Source: Pseudomonas entomophila
GTDB taxonomy: Bacteria > Pseudomonadota > Gammaproteobacteria > Pseudomonadales > Pseudomonadaceae
DNA length: 64,000 nucleotides
Direction of reading: 5' to 3'
Assembly: GCF_018417595.1 (NCBI RefSeq)
Contig: NZ_CP070982.1
Coordinates: 2,319,501 to 2,383,500, forward strand
Shown here: positions 23,941 through 34,298 of the stretch, piece after piece
Position numbering within the stretch: the stretch's first letter is position 1
How the letters are laid out: every line of letters begins with the position of its first letter
Translations under genes and position numbers: made by a program
The notes under the pieces: generated by a model
What the model saw: only the letters and a program-made list of their open reading frames with translations
The model's database searches: none
What the model was told of the DNA's origin: nothing

Positions 23941-26900
23941 ATGCCAAAGAACACCTTTGCCTTCCACCTTTCGCCGCAGGGCAAACTGCGCTGGGCGATT
24001 GCCAGCCTGTTCCTCGCCGCCAGCCTGCCGCAGGCATTGGCCGAGGGCGTGGTAGTGGCGCCCGGCCCCGGTGGCACGGCGCAATTACAGACCCAGGGTG
24101 GCGTACCCATCGTCAATATCGTCGCGCCCAATGGCGCGGGGCTGTCCCATAACCAGTTCCTCGACTACAACGTCGACCGTCAGGGCCTGGTGCTGAACAA
24201 CGCCTTGCAGGCCGGCAATTCCCAGCTCGCCGGCCAGCTGGCGGCCAACCCGCAGTTCCAGGGCCAGGCGGCGAGCGTGATCCTCAACGAAGTGGTCAGC
24301 CGCAACCCGTCGGCGATCAACGGTGCCCAGGAAATCTTCGGCCGCGCCGCCGACTATGTGCTGGCCAACCCCAATGGCATCTCGGTCAATGGCGCCAGTT
24401 TCATCAACACCCCCAACGCCAGCCTGGTGGTCGGCCGACCCGAGGTGAACGAGGGCAAGTTGAAAGCCCTGGGCACCCAGGACGCCAGCGGCCAATTGCA
24501 GGTGCAGGGTGGCGGGCTGCGCAACGATGGCGGTTCGGTCAACCTGATCGCTCCGCGCATCGACAGCCAGGGGCGCCTGGATGCGCGTGACCAGCTCGAC
24601 CTGACCGTGGGCCGCCAGCAGGTGGATTACGCCAGCGGGCAGGTCACTCACGTCGACCCAAGCGCCAGCACCACCGAGCAGCGCATCGACGCCAGCCTGT
24701 TCGGCGCAATGCAGGCCGGGCGCATCAACATCGTCAGCACCGCGCAGGGCGCGGGCGTGCGGGTCGGCGCGGTGCAGGTCGAAGGGCGTGATGGTGTGCG
24801 CATCGATTCGGCCGGCGACCTGAACATCAGTGGTGCGGCCGTGGCCGACAAGCTGGAGGCGACCCGTGCCGGCATCCACAGCAGCCAGGGCGATGTCGGG
24901 CTGCGCAGCGGCCAGGACCTGACCCTGGCCGCCGCCGATATCAGCGCGCGCGACGTTGGGCTCGACGCCGGACGCAACCTCACCCTGAGCACCGTGCAAA
25001 GCCGCAAGCTTCAGGAAAAGCGCGAGAACTGGCGCAGCGGCGCGCTGGGTATCGACTGGGAAACCTACCAGCGCACCCAGACCGACAGCGACACCCGCGA
25101 GCACGGCACCCAGGTCGTGGCCCGGCGCGACGCCCAGCTGAAATCGGGGCAGGACACGCAGCTCAATGCCGCCAGCGTCGAAGCGCCGGGCCACCTGAGC
25201 GTGACCAGCGGCGCCGACCTGCGCGTGACCGCGGCCACCGAACGCCATGTGCAGACCGACCAGGGCAAGCACACCAAGGGCTTCTGGAAAGCCGACTGGG
25301 ACACCCGCAGCGAAGAACAGCGCAGTGTCACCAGCCAGCTCAAGGGCGGCGACATCGAACTGCGCGCCAAGGCGGCGGTGCTGGCCGAGGGCGCACAGCT
25401 GACCAGCGGCAAGGATATCCGCATCGCCGGCAAGCAGGTGCAGATCAACAACGCCTCGCGCACCGACCAGCGCGACAGCCAGAACCAGCAGAGCAAGTTC
25501 TTCGGCGTCAGCCACAACGAAGCCAAGCAGAACACCCGGGAAAGCACCTCGGTGCGCAGCGAACTGGTGGCCGGTGGCAATGTCGGCCTGAACAGCACTG
25601 AAGGCATCGATGTGGTCGGCTCGACGGTCAAGGCCAGCGGTACGCTGAACGCCGAGGCGGCGGGCGATGTGAAGGTCACCTCGGCCCAGGACACCCGTGA
25701 ACAAAGCAGCGCCAGCAGCAATCGAGGTTTCGTGGCCTCTGCCAAGGAGACAGCACCTGGCTCCGGTCAGTACCGTGCGGGCGTGGGGTATGCCAGCGAG
25801 CAGCAGGGAGCGACCCGCACCGATGTCAAGCAGCAGGGTTCGAGCCTCAGCGGCAGCGAGGTACAGGTCAATGCCGGTGGCGAGCTGGCGCTCAAGGGCG
25901 CGACGGTGAAGTCCACTTCCGGCGACACCACCCTGACCGGCAAGCAGGTGTCGTTGCTGGCCGAGCAGGACCGCCACAGTGAATCCAGCGACAGCCGCCG
26001 CACTTCAGGGGGTGTCTACCTCACTGCCGGCCTCGATCGCGCGGGCGCCGGGGTCGATTTCGCCCATGGCACGCAACAGGATGCCTCGAGCACGACGACC
26101 GCGAAGACCACCGGCGTGGACAGCGCTGGCAAGCTGACGATCAAGGCCGACAGCCTGGCCAGTGAAGGGGCGCAGGTGAACAGCGCCGGTAAATTGAGCG
26201 TGACCGCCAACCAGGTGGACAACCGCGCGGCCAGCGATACCACCAGCAGCAGCCACCAGCAAAGCAGCTGGTCGGCGGATGTCGGTGTCAACGTCGAGTA
26301 CAAGGACATCGCCCGGCCGATCGCTGGCGTGGTCAAGGATGTGGTCGATGGCAAGGTCTCGGTCAAGGATGCGCTCGACGGCAAGCTGCCGCTCAAGGAC
26401 GTCAAGGATGTGCTGGACGGCAAGACCTCGCTGACCGATGCCCTGGGCAAGCTGGGCACGCCGAACCTGGGCGTCGACCTGGCCGTCGGGCATGCCAGCG
26501 AGCAGCGCAGCGAACAGACCGGCACTGCGGTGGTCGGCCAGTTCAATGGCCAGGGCGTGGAGCTGAATGTGGCCGGCGCAGTGAAGGACCAAGGCACCCA
26601 GTACAACGCCAACGCTGGTGTGCTGAGCGTCAAGGCGGGCTCGCTGCAGGCCGAGGCGGCCAGCAACACCCACAGCCGCAGCGAGCAGCAGGTAACCGCC
26701 GATGTGTCCGCCCGGGTCTACACCAAGACCGGCGAGGACCTGAACGTGACCGCCAACGGTTCGGGGGGCAGCAAGTCCCTGTCCGAAGACAAGTCCACTG
26801 CCGTGGTTGGCAGCTACATCGGCAGCCAGGGCCTGAACATCCAGGTCGGTGGCGATGCCCGCTTCGAAGGCAGCCGCCTCGACGGTGGCCAGGGCGCCGT

Positions 26901-28191
26901 GGCCGTCACCACCGGTGGCAAGCTGGCCCTCGACCAGGCCAACAACCATGAGCGTCGCGACACCGGCAGCCTCGGTGGCAGCGGTTCGCTGACCGTGGGC
27001 ACCTTGCCGGTGGGCGACAAGATCGACCTGGGGGCCGGGTTCCAGCTCGACCATGCCGGTGAGCACATCGTTGACCGCAAGGCCCAGGTGGCGAGTATCA
27101 AGGGCAGTGGCTCGGTGCAGCTGGTCAGCGGTGGTGACCAGGTACTGCAAGGTACGCGCGTCGACGCGGGCGGCCCGGTCGAGGTCAAGGCCGGTGGCGC
27201 GCTCGACCTGCAAGCGGCCAGCGACACCCGTACCGTCACCGGCAGCCATCTGGGCGGCGGCCTCAACCTCGGCGGCAAGGCCGCCACCGGTGAACAAGGC
27301 CGTGACCTGAGTGGCAAGCTGGGTGGCAACTTCAATGTGGGGCAGACCAACGAACGCTCGCAGACCCTGACTGGTGGCCAGTTCGACAGCCGTGGCACCG
27401 TGGGCCTGGAAGGCCAGTCGGTCCATCTGCAGGGCACGCAGGTCGGCGCGGTGGGTGTAAACGTGGCGGCAGGCGAGGGAGGCCTGGTGCTGGAGTCGGC
27501 GCAGTCCACCCAGAGCCGCGGCAACTGGGGCGTCGAGCTGAAGGCTGGCAGCAACCTGAGCCGCAACACGCCAGCGGACGCCGGGCAACAGGTCACCACG
27601 TCGAAAGACTTCGACCTCGGTGGCAAGGTGCACGTCGACTACCTGCAAGGCGCCACCCAGCAGAACAGCCACATCACCGCTGGCGAAGTGACGCTGAACA
27701 GTGCCGGCGCGGCGCAACTCAGCGGCGCACGGGTCGATGGCCAGCAGGTCGGTGGCAAGCTGGCGGGTGGGCTGACGGTCCAGGACCGGCAGGACACCAC
27801 CACGTCGGTTCGTCTTGACCTGGGCGCGGGCCTGGCCGGCAAGCCGGGCAAGGTGAAGGAGGGCCAGGACAAGGAAGGCCAGGAGAAGGCCGGCTTCGAC
27901 TACACGCCATCGTTCAACGCCCAGGGCGAGTTCATGCGCAAGGCTTCGACCAACGAGTCGTCGCACATCGCAAGTGAGCGCAACCTGGCGCTGGAAGGCA
28001 AGGGTGTCGAGCAGGCCGGGACGCAGATCGGTGCCGAAGTGAAGCCGCTGGGCTATGAGGTCAAGGCCACGCTGGACCTGCCCAAGCTGCCTGAGGGTGG
28101 CGTGCCGAGCGTTTCGCTGGACAACGGCAAGCTGAAGGTCGGCCCTGTCACGGTCGAAGGCCATGTTGACGGCCTGACCACCAAGGGCTGA
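23941..28191 (+). CDS. TpsA exoprotein, filamentous-haemagglutinin type, without toxin C terminus
   Basis: 1416 residues. A signal peptide ends 'PQALA' near 34, then the TPS secretion domain with motif N143-P-N-G-I147 and 'NRDPSAINGAQEIFGRAADY'-like NPS motif before it. The rest is a beta-helix of haemagglutinin repeats ('AGRNLTLSTVQSR', 'SGADLRVTAATERH', 'SSGDTTLTGKQVSLLAEQDR'). About 798-840 an unusual stretch of D-G-K-x-x-x-K-D repeats interrupts the helix. The C terminus stops at 'VEGHVDGLTTKG' with no VENN or pretoxin motif and no immunity gene, so adhesion or biofilm is more likely than contact-dependent inhibition. TpsB is encoded just upstream. Confidence 0.9.
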   Translation: MPKNTFAFHLSPQGKLRWAIASLFLAASLPQALAEGVVVAPGPGGTAQLQTQGGVPIVNIVAPNGAGLSHNQFLDYNVDRQGLVLNNALQAGNSQLAGQLAANPQFQGQAASVILNEVVSRNPSAINGAQEIFGRAADYVLANPNGISVNGASFINTPNASLVVGRPEVNEGKLKALGTQDASGQLQVQGGGLRNDGGSVNLIAPRIDSQGRLDARDQLDLTVGRQQVDYASGQVTHVDPSASTTEQRIDASLFGAMQAGRINIVSTAQGAGVRVGAVQVEGRDGVRIDSAGDLNISGAAVADKLEATRAGIHSSQGDVGLRSGQDLTLAAADISARDVGLDAGRNLTLSTVQSRKLQEKRENWRSGALGIDWETYQRTQTDSDTREHGTQVVARRDAQLKSGQDTQLNAASVEAPGHLSVTSGADLRVTAATERHVQTDQGKHTKGFWKADWDTRSEEQRSVTSQLKGGDIELRAKAAVLAEGAQLTSGKDIRIAGKQVQINNASRTDQRDSQNQQSKFFGVSHNEAKQNTRESTSVRSELVAGGNVGLNSTEGIDVVGSTVKASGTLNAEAAGDVKVTSAQDTREQSSASSNRGFVASAKETAPGSGQYRAGVGYASEQQGATRTDVKQQGSSLSGSEVQVNAGGELALKGATVKSTSGDTTLTGKQVSLLAEQDRHSESSDSRRTSGGVYLTAGLDRAGAGVDFAHGTQQDASSTTTAKTTGVDSAGKLTIKADSLASEGAQVNSAGKLSVTANQVDNRAASDTTSSSHQQSSWSADVGVNVEYKDIARPIAGVVKDVVDGKVSVKDALDGKLPLKDVKDVLDGKTSLTDALGKLGTPNLGVDLAVGHASEQRSEQTGTAVVGQFNGQGVELNVAGAVKDQGTQYNANAGVLSVKAGSLQAEAASNTHSRSEQQVTADVSARVYTKTGEDLNVTANGSGGSKSLSEDKSTAVVGSYIGSQGLNIQVGGDARFEGSRLDGGQGAVAVTTGGKLALDQANNHERRDTGSLGGSGSLTVGTLPVGDKIDLGAGFQLDHAGEHIVDRKAQVASIKGSGSVQLVSGGDQVLQGTRVDAGGPVEVKAGGALDLQAASDTRTVTGSHLGGGLNLGGKAATGEQGRDLSGKLGGNFNVGQTNERSQTLTGGQFDSRGTVGLEGQSVHLQGTQVGAVGVNVAAGEGGLVLESAQSTQSRGNWGVELKAGSNLSRNTPADAGQQVTTSKDFDLGGKVHVDYLQGATQQNSHITAGEVTLNSAGAAQLSGARVDGQQVGGKLAGGLTVQDRQDTTTSVRLDLGAGLAGKPGKVKEGQDKEGQEKAGFDYTPSFNAQGEFMRKASTNESSHIASERNLALEGKGVEQAGTQIGAEVKPLGYEVKATLDLPKLPEGGVPSVSLDNGKLKVGPVTVEGHVDGLTTKG

Positions 28192-28246
28192 TCGACACCC
28201 GCCGCAGGCGCCGGCATGGCCGGTTCCTGCGGTGGTCGGCGCGGTC

Positions 28247-28320
28247 CCTGTAGGAGCGGGTTTACCCGCGAATGCGAAGGTGGGCTCACCGGCGTATTCG
28301 CGGGTAAACCCGTTCTCACA
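28247..28320. repeat. REP pair (GGGTTTACCC type)
   Basis: CTGTAGGAGCGGGTTTACCC is followed after a short spacer by its near-exact inverted copy, between the convergent tpsA and YoaK-type genes. It may end both transcripts. Confidence 0.85.
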
Positions 28321-28332
28321 AGGCCTCGTTGT

Positions 28333-29034
28333 TCAACGGGGCATGTAGCCCAACTGCCAGGCCCTGGGGATGAACCGCGTCACCAGGGCCAACAGGCAGG
28401 CCAGGGCACAGCTGGCCGCCAACGCCCGCAACCCGAGCCGCTGTTCCAGCCAGGCCCCCATCGCCGCACCCAGCAGCATGCCGCTCCATGGCACCAACTG
28501 CACGCGCCAGCCATGCCGACGTTCGCCCAACAGCCAGCGCCCGAGCCCGCGCCCGAACCGCGAAAGCGCCCCGGTCACGTAGGTCAGGCCGATGGGCAGG
28601 CCATTCACCTGTTCGACCACGGCATTGAGCATGCCCATGGCGAGAATCGTCGTGACCAGCGCCGCGAAGGTCGACGTCCCGGGCCAGGCGGCGGCGAAGG
28701 CAAGCAGCGCGGCGACCAGCAACAGCAATGGCGAGGCCCGTCGCCTGAATTGCCGGGCCAATAGCACACCCATGGCATTACCCAGCACGAAGCTGAGGAT
28801 CGCCAGGGCCAGGCGCAGCATCAGGGCGAAGTCCGCCTGGCTGATCGCCACGGCCAAGCGGGTGGTGTTGCCGCTCATGAACGAGACGAAGTCCCCCAAC
28901 GCCAGCAGGCCGATCGCGTCGGTCATGCCCGCCAGCACCGACAGCCCGGCCACCAACCCAAGGCCGACCCGCCCGCGCAGTACTTGCAATCTGACCCGGC
29001 GGGCGCTGTGCAGGGAGGAGGCGGTGGGCAGCAT
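28333..29034 (-). CDS. YoaK/DUF1275-family membrane protein
   Basis: 233 residues with about six membrane helices. The DUF1275 signature 'GMTDAIGLLALGDFVSFMSGNTTRLAV' region lies at 36-62, with 'LPIGLTYVTGALSRFGRGLG' at about 147-166. Function of the family is unknown. Alone on the minus strand between the TPS operon and a DHFR-like gene. Confidence 0.87.
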   Translation of the reverse strand: MLPTASSLHSARRVRLQVLRGRVGLGLVAGLSVLAGMTDAIGLLALGDFVSFMSGNTTRLAVAISQADFALMLRLALAILSFVLGNAMGVLLARQFRRRASPLLLLVAALLAFAAAWPGTSTFAALVTTILAMGMLNAVVEQVNGLPIGLTYVTGALSRFGRGLGRWLLGERRHGWRVQLVPWSGMLLGAAMGAWLEQRLGLRALAASCALACLLALVTRFIPRAWQLGYMPR

Positions 29035-29151
29035 GCGGGTATCTCCGGTACAGGACGGGATGGGACCCCGATCATATACCTGGCGTCATGTTGGCGGCTG
29101 CCCACGGACGGATCTGAATCATGCTGTGGCTCTATTGCATGGGCTCATTGT

Positions 29152-29766
29152 TCAAAAGCTACCGGTGCGTACATCGCCACTGCGCACATAGTGGGCGACC
29201 AGTACACCGCTGGGTGAGACGGCCGATTCCCTCAAGGTGAATGCCGCCGCCTGCGCATCGTCACCGAACAGGCGCTTGCCGCGCCCGAGCAGCAACGGGT
29301 GGATCAGCAGGCGCAGCTCATCCACCAGGCCCGCGGCCAGCAACTGGCGGACCAGTTCGCCACTGCCCTGGGTCAGCAGGTGAGCGCCGTCCTGCTGCTT
29401 GAGCCTGGCGACCGCTGCGGTCACATCCTGGCCCAGGGCATGACTGTTGTGCCACTCGATCGATTCGGGGTGGTGGGTGGCGACGTGCTTGGGGACACTG
29501 TTGAACAGGTCGGCGAGCGAACCATCTTCCGAATCTTGCCCCTGGCGTGGCCAGTAACCGGCAAAGATGTCGTAGGTGCGCCGCCCCAGCAGCAATTCGA
29601 AGGGCTCGCTGAACAGCGCCTGCATGGCCTGGCCGAAGATCTCGTCGGCGTAGGGCGGAATCCAGCCGCCGTAGGTGAAGCCGCCGCTGGTGTCTTCCTC
29701 TGGCCCGCCGGGGGCCTGCATGACGCCGTCGAGGGTGATGAAGGCGGCAACGATGAGCTTGCGCAT
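29152..29766 (-). CDS. Dihydrofolate reductase-fold protein (RibD C-terminal/YyaP type)
   Basis: 204 residues from ATG 29766, with GGAGGT upstream. 'MRKLIVAAFITLDGVMQAPG' and 'LLLGRRTYDIFAGYWP' match the DHFR-like family, and 'LLTQGSGELVRQLLAAGLVDELRLLIHPLLLG' region is the nucleotide-binding end. It differs from the true folate enzyme (FolA) and likely reduces some other pteridine or riboflavin-like substrate; the substrate is unknown. Confidence 0.85.
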   Translation of the reverse strand: MRKLIVAAFITLDGVMQAPGGPEEDTSGGFTYGGWIPPYADEIFGQAMQALFSEPFELLLGRRTYDIFAGYWPRQGQDSEDGSLADLFNSVPKHVATHHPESIEWHNSHALGQDVTAAVARLKQQDGAHLLTQGSGELVRQLLAAGLVDELRLLIHPLLLGRGKRLFGDDAQAAAFTLRESAVSPSGVLVAHYVRSGDVRTGSF

Positions 29767-29904
29767 GGGGTGGACCTCCTCGGTTGTGTGAGGGGTAGTC
29801 GAACGGCAGGGGCTGAAATCGACGGGCGCACTGAACGATAGTTGGATATGGGCGGCTGTCGGCCTTGTTGGATGGGGAGGGTGATCGTCTTGCACTGCTC
29901 TCGG

Positions 29905-30011
29905 GATCGAGCGCCGCCCGTGCGGCGCATCGCGGATGAATCCGCTCCTACAGGTTTGTCTCGGGTAGGAGCGGATTCATCCGCGATGCGTCGCGTTGGC
30001 GGCGCTCGATC
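29905..30011. repeat. Long REP pair (GCGGATTCATCCGC type)
   Basis: Outer arms GATCGAGCGCCGCC and GGCGGCGCTCGATC (14 of 14 complementary) enclose inner arms with TCATCCGC/GCGGATGA stems. It occupies most of the 300-base gap between the DHFR-like and P-loop genes; I see nothing else there. The left half recurs almost unchanged at 1483-1529. Confidence 0.85.
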
Positions 30012-30066
30012 TTGAATGCGCTGCGACACTCACGTCGCACACCCAGAAAGGGTAGCGGCCACGTGC

Positions 30067-30675
30067 TCAAGGACGACCTGGCAGCAACGCGATCATTCGG
30101 TCGAAGGCCGCAATCGAATAACGTCCAACTGGGCTTTCCAGGGCAGGCAATTGCCTAGGGAAGTCGAAATGGACACGCCCGGGCAACACCTTGTCCAGGG
30201 TCGAATACCAGTCCATCAGCGCCGGTTGCAGGCGCACATGCAGCTCGAAGCCGCTACGTCGGCGGGTGCTGTCCGCCTGGGCACGTTCCCGCGCCAGTCG
30301 AGGGTCGATACGGCCGACAAGGTAACAGTCGGCGAAGCCGATGCGCCCTTGCGCGATCGTCTCCCGGGTGGCGGCAAGCTCCAGGCGCCAGTCACGCTCG
30401 CTTGCCTCGCCGATCTGCCACAGGCTCCAGATGTAGTGCAATTTGAGCGGGTCGCTGTCGCACACGGCCCATGTCGCGGTACTTTCCATCGCCAGCGCCG
30501 CCTGCCAGCGATCCACGTTGCGCTCCGCCCAGAAGGCCGCCGCGCCGGCCGGGTCCGTCGAGCGCTCCGGCACGTTGGCGAAACGCCCATGTTCAGCAAC
30601 GACCTGTTGCCCACCATGCTGCGTGCACCAGGTGGTCTTGCCACAGGCGCTGATCCCTTCGACCACCAGAATCAT
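30067..30675 (-). CDS. P-loop NTPase/kinase-like protein, unidentified
   Basis: 202 residues. Walker A motif GISACGKT is at the very N terminus (7-14, MILVVEGISACGKTTW), as in nucleoside and small-molecule kinases. 'ATWAVCDSDPLKLHYIWSLW' about 69-88 could hold the Asp that acts as Walker B or DRY-like base. No lid or base-specific motif is familiar to me. It ends near a REP pair and is followed upstream by nhaB on the same strand, across 86 bases. A kinase role is inferred from the fold only. Confidence 0.75.
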   Translation of the reverse strand: MILVVEGISACGKTTWCTQHGGQQVVAEHGRFANVPERSTDPAGAAAFWAERNVDRWQAALAMESTATWAVCDSDPLKLHYIWSLWQIGEASERDWRLELAATRETIAQGRIGFADCYLVGRIDPRLARERAQADSTRRRSGFELHVRLQPALMDWYSTLDKVLPGRVHFDFPRQLPALESPVGRYSIAAFDRMIALLPGRP

Positions 30676-30760
30676 GCTTCGACTGCTCCGTTGCTTGCCT
30701 CATCCATGTGGACAGGGGCGCATGACGCCCCTGCCCGAGGACATTCGAAAGGCGCGCACT

Positions 30761-32263
30761 TTACAGCCAGTAGGTCACCGCCCACCAGCCCAGGCCACCC
30801 ATGACCACCGTGTAGGGCAGGGCCATCCACACCATGCGCCCGTACGACAGGCGAATCAGCGGCGCGATTGCCGAGGTGAGCAGGAACAGGAACGCGGCCT
30901 GGCCGTTGGGAGTAGCCACGCTGGGCAGGTTGGTGCCGGTGTTGATCGCCACCGCCAGGGTCTCGAAGTGCTCGCGGCTCATCGCGCCGTTGAGGAAGGC
31001 CTGCTTGACCTCGGTGATGTAAATGGTGGCGACGAACACGTTGTCGCTGATCGCCGACAGCAGGCCGTTGGCCAGGTACAGCATGCCCGGCTGCTGCTCG
31101 CTGGGCAGGGCCAGCACCCAGGCGATCAGCGGGCTGAACAGCTGCTGCTGGTGGATCACCGCGACCACGGCGAAGAACACCACCAGCAGCGCGGTGAACG
31201 GCATGGCGTCCTGGAACGCACGGCCCAGGCGATGCTCGTCGGTGATGCCGGTGAACGCGGTGATCAGCACGATCACCAGCAGGCCGATCAACCCCACCTC
31301 GGCAATGTGCAGGCCCAGGCAGACGATCAGGATCAGCGCGGCCAGGCCTTGGACCACCAGGGCGATACGTTGCCCCTGGGTGCGCGCGGCGTCGTCTTCG
31401 GCGGCATAGGCGGCCAGTACCTGGCGCACGCGCTCGGGCATCAGCGTGCCGTAGCCGAACAGCCGCAGTTTCTCCAGCAGCACGCAGGTCACCAGGCCTG
31501 CTGCCAGCACCGGCATGGAGACCGGCGCGACCTTGCTGAAGAAGTCAGCGAAGTGCCAGCCCATCTCATGGCCGATCAGCAGGTTCTGCGGCTCGCCCAC
31601 CAACGTGCACACGCCGCCCAGGGCGGTGCCCACCGCGCCATGCATCAGCAGGCTGCGCAGGAAGGCGCGGAACTGGTCGAGATCTTCGCGGTGCAGTTGC
31701 TCGACCTGGTGGTCGCTGTCCAGCGCCGACTCCTCGCGCGGATTGGTGCCGGAGGCGACCCGGTGGTAGACGGCGTAGAACCCCACCGCCGCGCTGATGA
31801 TCACCGCAGTCACGGTGAGGGCGTCGAGGAACGCCGAAAGGAACGCCGACAGCACGCAGAACAGCAGGCTGAGCACAGCCTTGGAGCGCACCCCCAGCAG
31901 GATCCGCGAGAACAGGAACAACAGCAGCTCCTTCATGAAGTGGATGCCGGCGACCATGAACATCAGCAGCAGGATCACCGGGAAGTTGTGCTGCAGCTCC
32001 TCATACAGCGCCTCGGGCGTGGTCATGCGCAGCAGCAGCGCCTCGACCAGCAGCAGCCCGCCGGGCATCAGCGGGTAGCACTTGAGCGCCATCCCCAAGG
32101 TGAAGATGAACTGGATCACCAACACCCAGCCGGTGGCCACCGGGCCGAGCGTCGCCAGCAGTACTGGGTTGAGGATCAGGAACAGGGCGATGACGGCCTT
32201 GTACCAACGCGGCGACTGGCCCAGGAAACTGTGGGCGAGGGCGCCGGTCAGGGAACGGGACAT
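30761..32263 (-). CDS. nhaB: Na+/H+ antiporter NhaB
   Basis: 500 residues with about twelve membrane helices. The N terminus ([20 protein letters not shown]) and 'VSDPHFT'-less NhaB core '[20 protein letters not shown]' and '[20 protein letters not shown]' are characteristic of NhaB. It exports sodium in exchange for protons at the inner membrane. ATG 32263 has AAAGGAT upstream. It diverges from the dienoyl-CoA isomerase gene. The candidate regulator nhaR is some 22 kb away. Confidence 0.93.
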   Translation of the reverse strand: MSRSLTGALAHSFLGQSPRWYKAVIALFLILNPVLLATLGPVATGWVLVIQFIFTLGMALKCYPLMPGGLLLVEALLLRMTTPEALYEELQHNFPVILLLMFMVAGIHFMKELLLFLFSRILLGVRSKAVLSLLFCVLSAFLSAFLDALTVTAVIISAAVGFYAVYHRVASGTNPREESALDSDHQVEQLHREDLDQFRAFLRSLLMHGAVGTALGGVCTLVGEPQNLLIGHEMGWHFADFFSKVAPVSMPVLAAGLVTCVLLEKLRLFGYGTLMPERVRQVLAAYAAEDDAARTQGQRIALVVQGLAALILIVCLGLHIAEVGLIGLLVIVLITAFTGITDEHRLGRAFQDAMPFTALLVVFFAVVAVIHQQQLFSPLIAWVLALPSEQQPGMLYLANGLLSAISDNVFVATIYITEVKQAFLNGAMSREHFETLAVAINTGTNLPSVATPNGQAAFLFLLTSAIAPLIRLSYGRMVWMALPYTVVMGGLGWWAVTYWL

Positions 32264-32414
32264 GAATTTGTATCCTTTTGATTCAGCAGTCGCGCACGGT
32301 GCCCCATCAAGCCGCGCGGCGCAAGGCATCCAGTCCAGCTTTTGGCACATGCGCGGCCTTGCCGCTGCGCTAAGATCCTGCACTGTGAACCCTTTCCCCA
32401 CAGGAGTGCCGTCC

Positions 32415-33227
<813 letters not shown>

Positions 33228-33261
33228 CCGGGTTGGCGGGCGCCCTGAAGGGACCGCAAGC

Positions 33262-34092
33262 ATGTCAGCACGCTGGACAACCGCAGTACTCGACCCGCAG
33301 ACCACCGGGGGCTGGGCTGTCGCCCGCAGCCCAGAGGGGTTCCTGGTGGACGCCAACGGCGCACTGTTTCCCCGCGACTGGCTCAAGCGCCAGGAACTGG
33401 ACGTGCTGTGCGAGCACGGCATTGGCCATTTCGACGGCCAGCCGGTGTTCCTGCTGGAGCTGCGCAGCGCCAGCGAAGTCCAGGGTTGCAACTGGCAAGG
33501 GCTGCGCCGGTTCATGCTCGAGGGCGATTTCGACACCTACAAGGTGCTGGGTTACGCCGCGCAGATCGGCACCTGGGCCCGCGAGCACCGTTTCTGCGGC
33601 AGCTGCGGGCAACCCATGACGCAGATCCACTGGGAGCGGGCGATGTATTGCCAGCCCTGCGACCTGCGCAGCTACCCGCGCATTTCACCCAGCATGATCG
33701 TGTTGATCACCCGTGGCGACGAGGTGCTGCTGGCCCGCTCGCCACGCTTCGTCACCGGCGTGTACAGCACCCTGGCCGGCTTCGCCGAGCCAGGCGAATC
33801 CGCCGAAGACTGCCTGGTGCGTGAGGTGCGTGAAGAAGTGGCGATCGAGGTGAAGAACATCCAGTACGTGGGCAGCCAATGCTGGCCGTTCCCGCACTCG
33901 ATGATGCTGGGCTTCCATGCCGAATACGCGAGCGGGGAGATCGTCATGCAGCCGGACGAGATCGAGGACGCCCAATGGTTCAACGTCCACGACCTGCCGC
34001 CCCTGCCAGCCGGGCGCTCCATCGCGCGCTACCTGATCGACCTGTACGTAGCGCGGCGGTTGGGGCTGGCGGAGCCTGTACTGCCGGCCTGA
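33262..34092 (+). CDS. nudC: NAD+ diphosphatase / NAD-RNA decapping Nudix hydrolase NudC
   Basis: 276 residues. Zinc ligands C112, C115, C130 and C133 ('FCGSCGQ', 'YCQPCDL') lie before the Nudix box at 173-195 ('[20 protein letters not shown]'). The NudC fingerprint after the box, normally SQPWPFPxS, reads SQCWPFPHS at 205-213, with Cys in place of Pro. The protein hydrolyses NADH/NAD+ and removes NAD caps from RNA. Length matches the family. It follows the dienoyl-CoA isomerase gene. Confidence 0.93.
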   Translation: MSARWTTAVLDPQTTGGWAVARSPEGFLVDANGALFPRDWLKRQELDVLCEHGIGHFDGQPVFLLELRSASEVQGCNWQGLRRFMLEGDFDTYKVLGYAAQIGTWAREHRFCGSCGQPMTQIHWERAMYCQPCDLRSYPRISPSMIVLITRGDEVLLARSPRFVTGVYSTLAGFAEPGESAEDCLVREVREEVAIEVKNIQYVGSQCWPFPHSMMLGFHAEYASGEIVMQPDEIEDAQWFNVHDLPPLPAGRSIARYLIDLYVARRLGLAEPVLPA

Positions 34093-34131
34093 CGCCGCCG
34101 CGACCGCGCTAACTTCAAGCCTTACGCGATT

Positions 34132-34250
34132 CCTGTAGGAGCGGCCTTCAGCCGCGAAAGGGCCGCAAAGCGGCCCCGGCGATTGTTGCTCAACCTTGAA
34201 ATCCTGGGGCCGCTATGCAGCTCTATCGCGGCTAAAGCCGCTCCTACAGG
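34132..34250. repeat. REP pair (GGCTTCAGCC type)
   Basis: CCTGTAGGAGCGGCCTTCAG at 34132 and an inverted unit ending GCCGCTCCTACAGG at 34250 flank about 70 bases including a small GGCCGC-AAA-GCGGCC hairpin (34160-34175). It separates nudC from the convergent TSUP gene. Confidence 0.8.
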
Positions 34251-34298
34251 GGGAACGTAAATCCTGAACATCTGCAGGGCTGTTTCCCCCACGCCGTA

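Noticed and set aside
22141..25977. Minus-strand frames of 593 and 630 codons over tpsB-tpsA
   Set aside because: Shadow frames; the plus strand carries signal peptides, POTRA and TPS motifs.
23941..28191. TpsA as a CdiA contact-dependent inhibition toxin
   Set aside because: No VENN or pretoxin motif, no toxin domain and no immunity gene.
28247..28320. Inverted repeats considered as a CRISPR array
   Set aside because: Only pairs of REP units in scattered gaps; no regular spacer length, no array, no cas genes.
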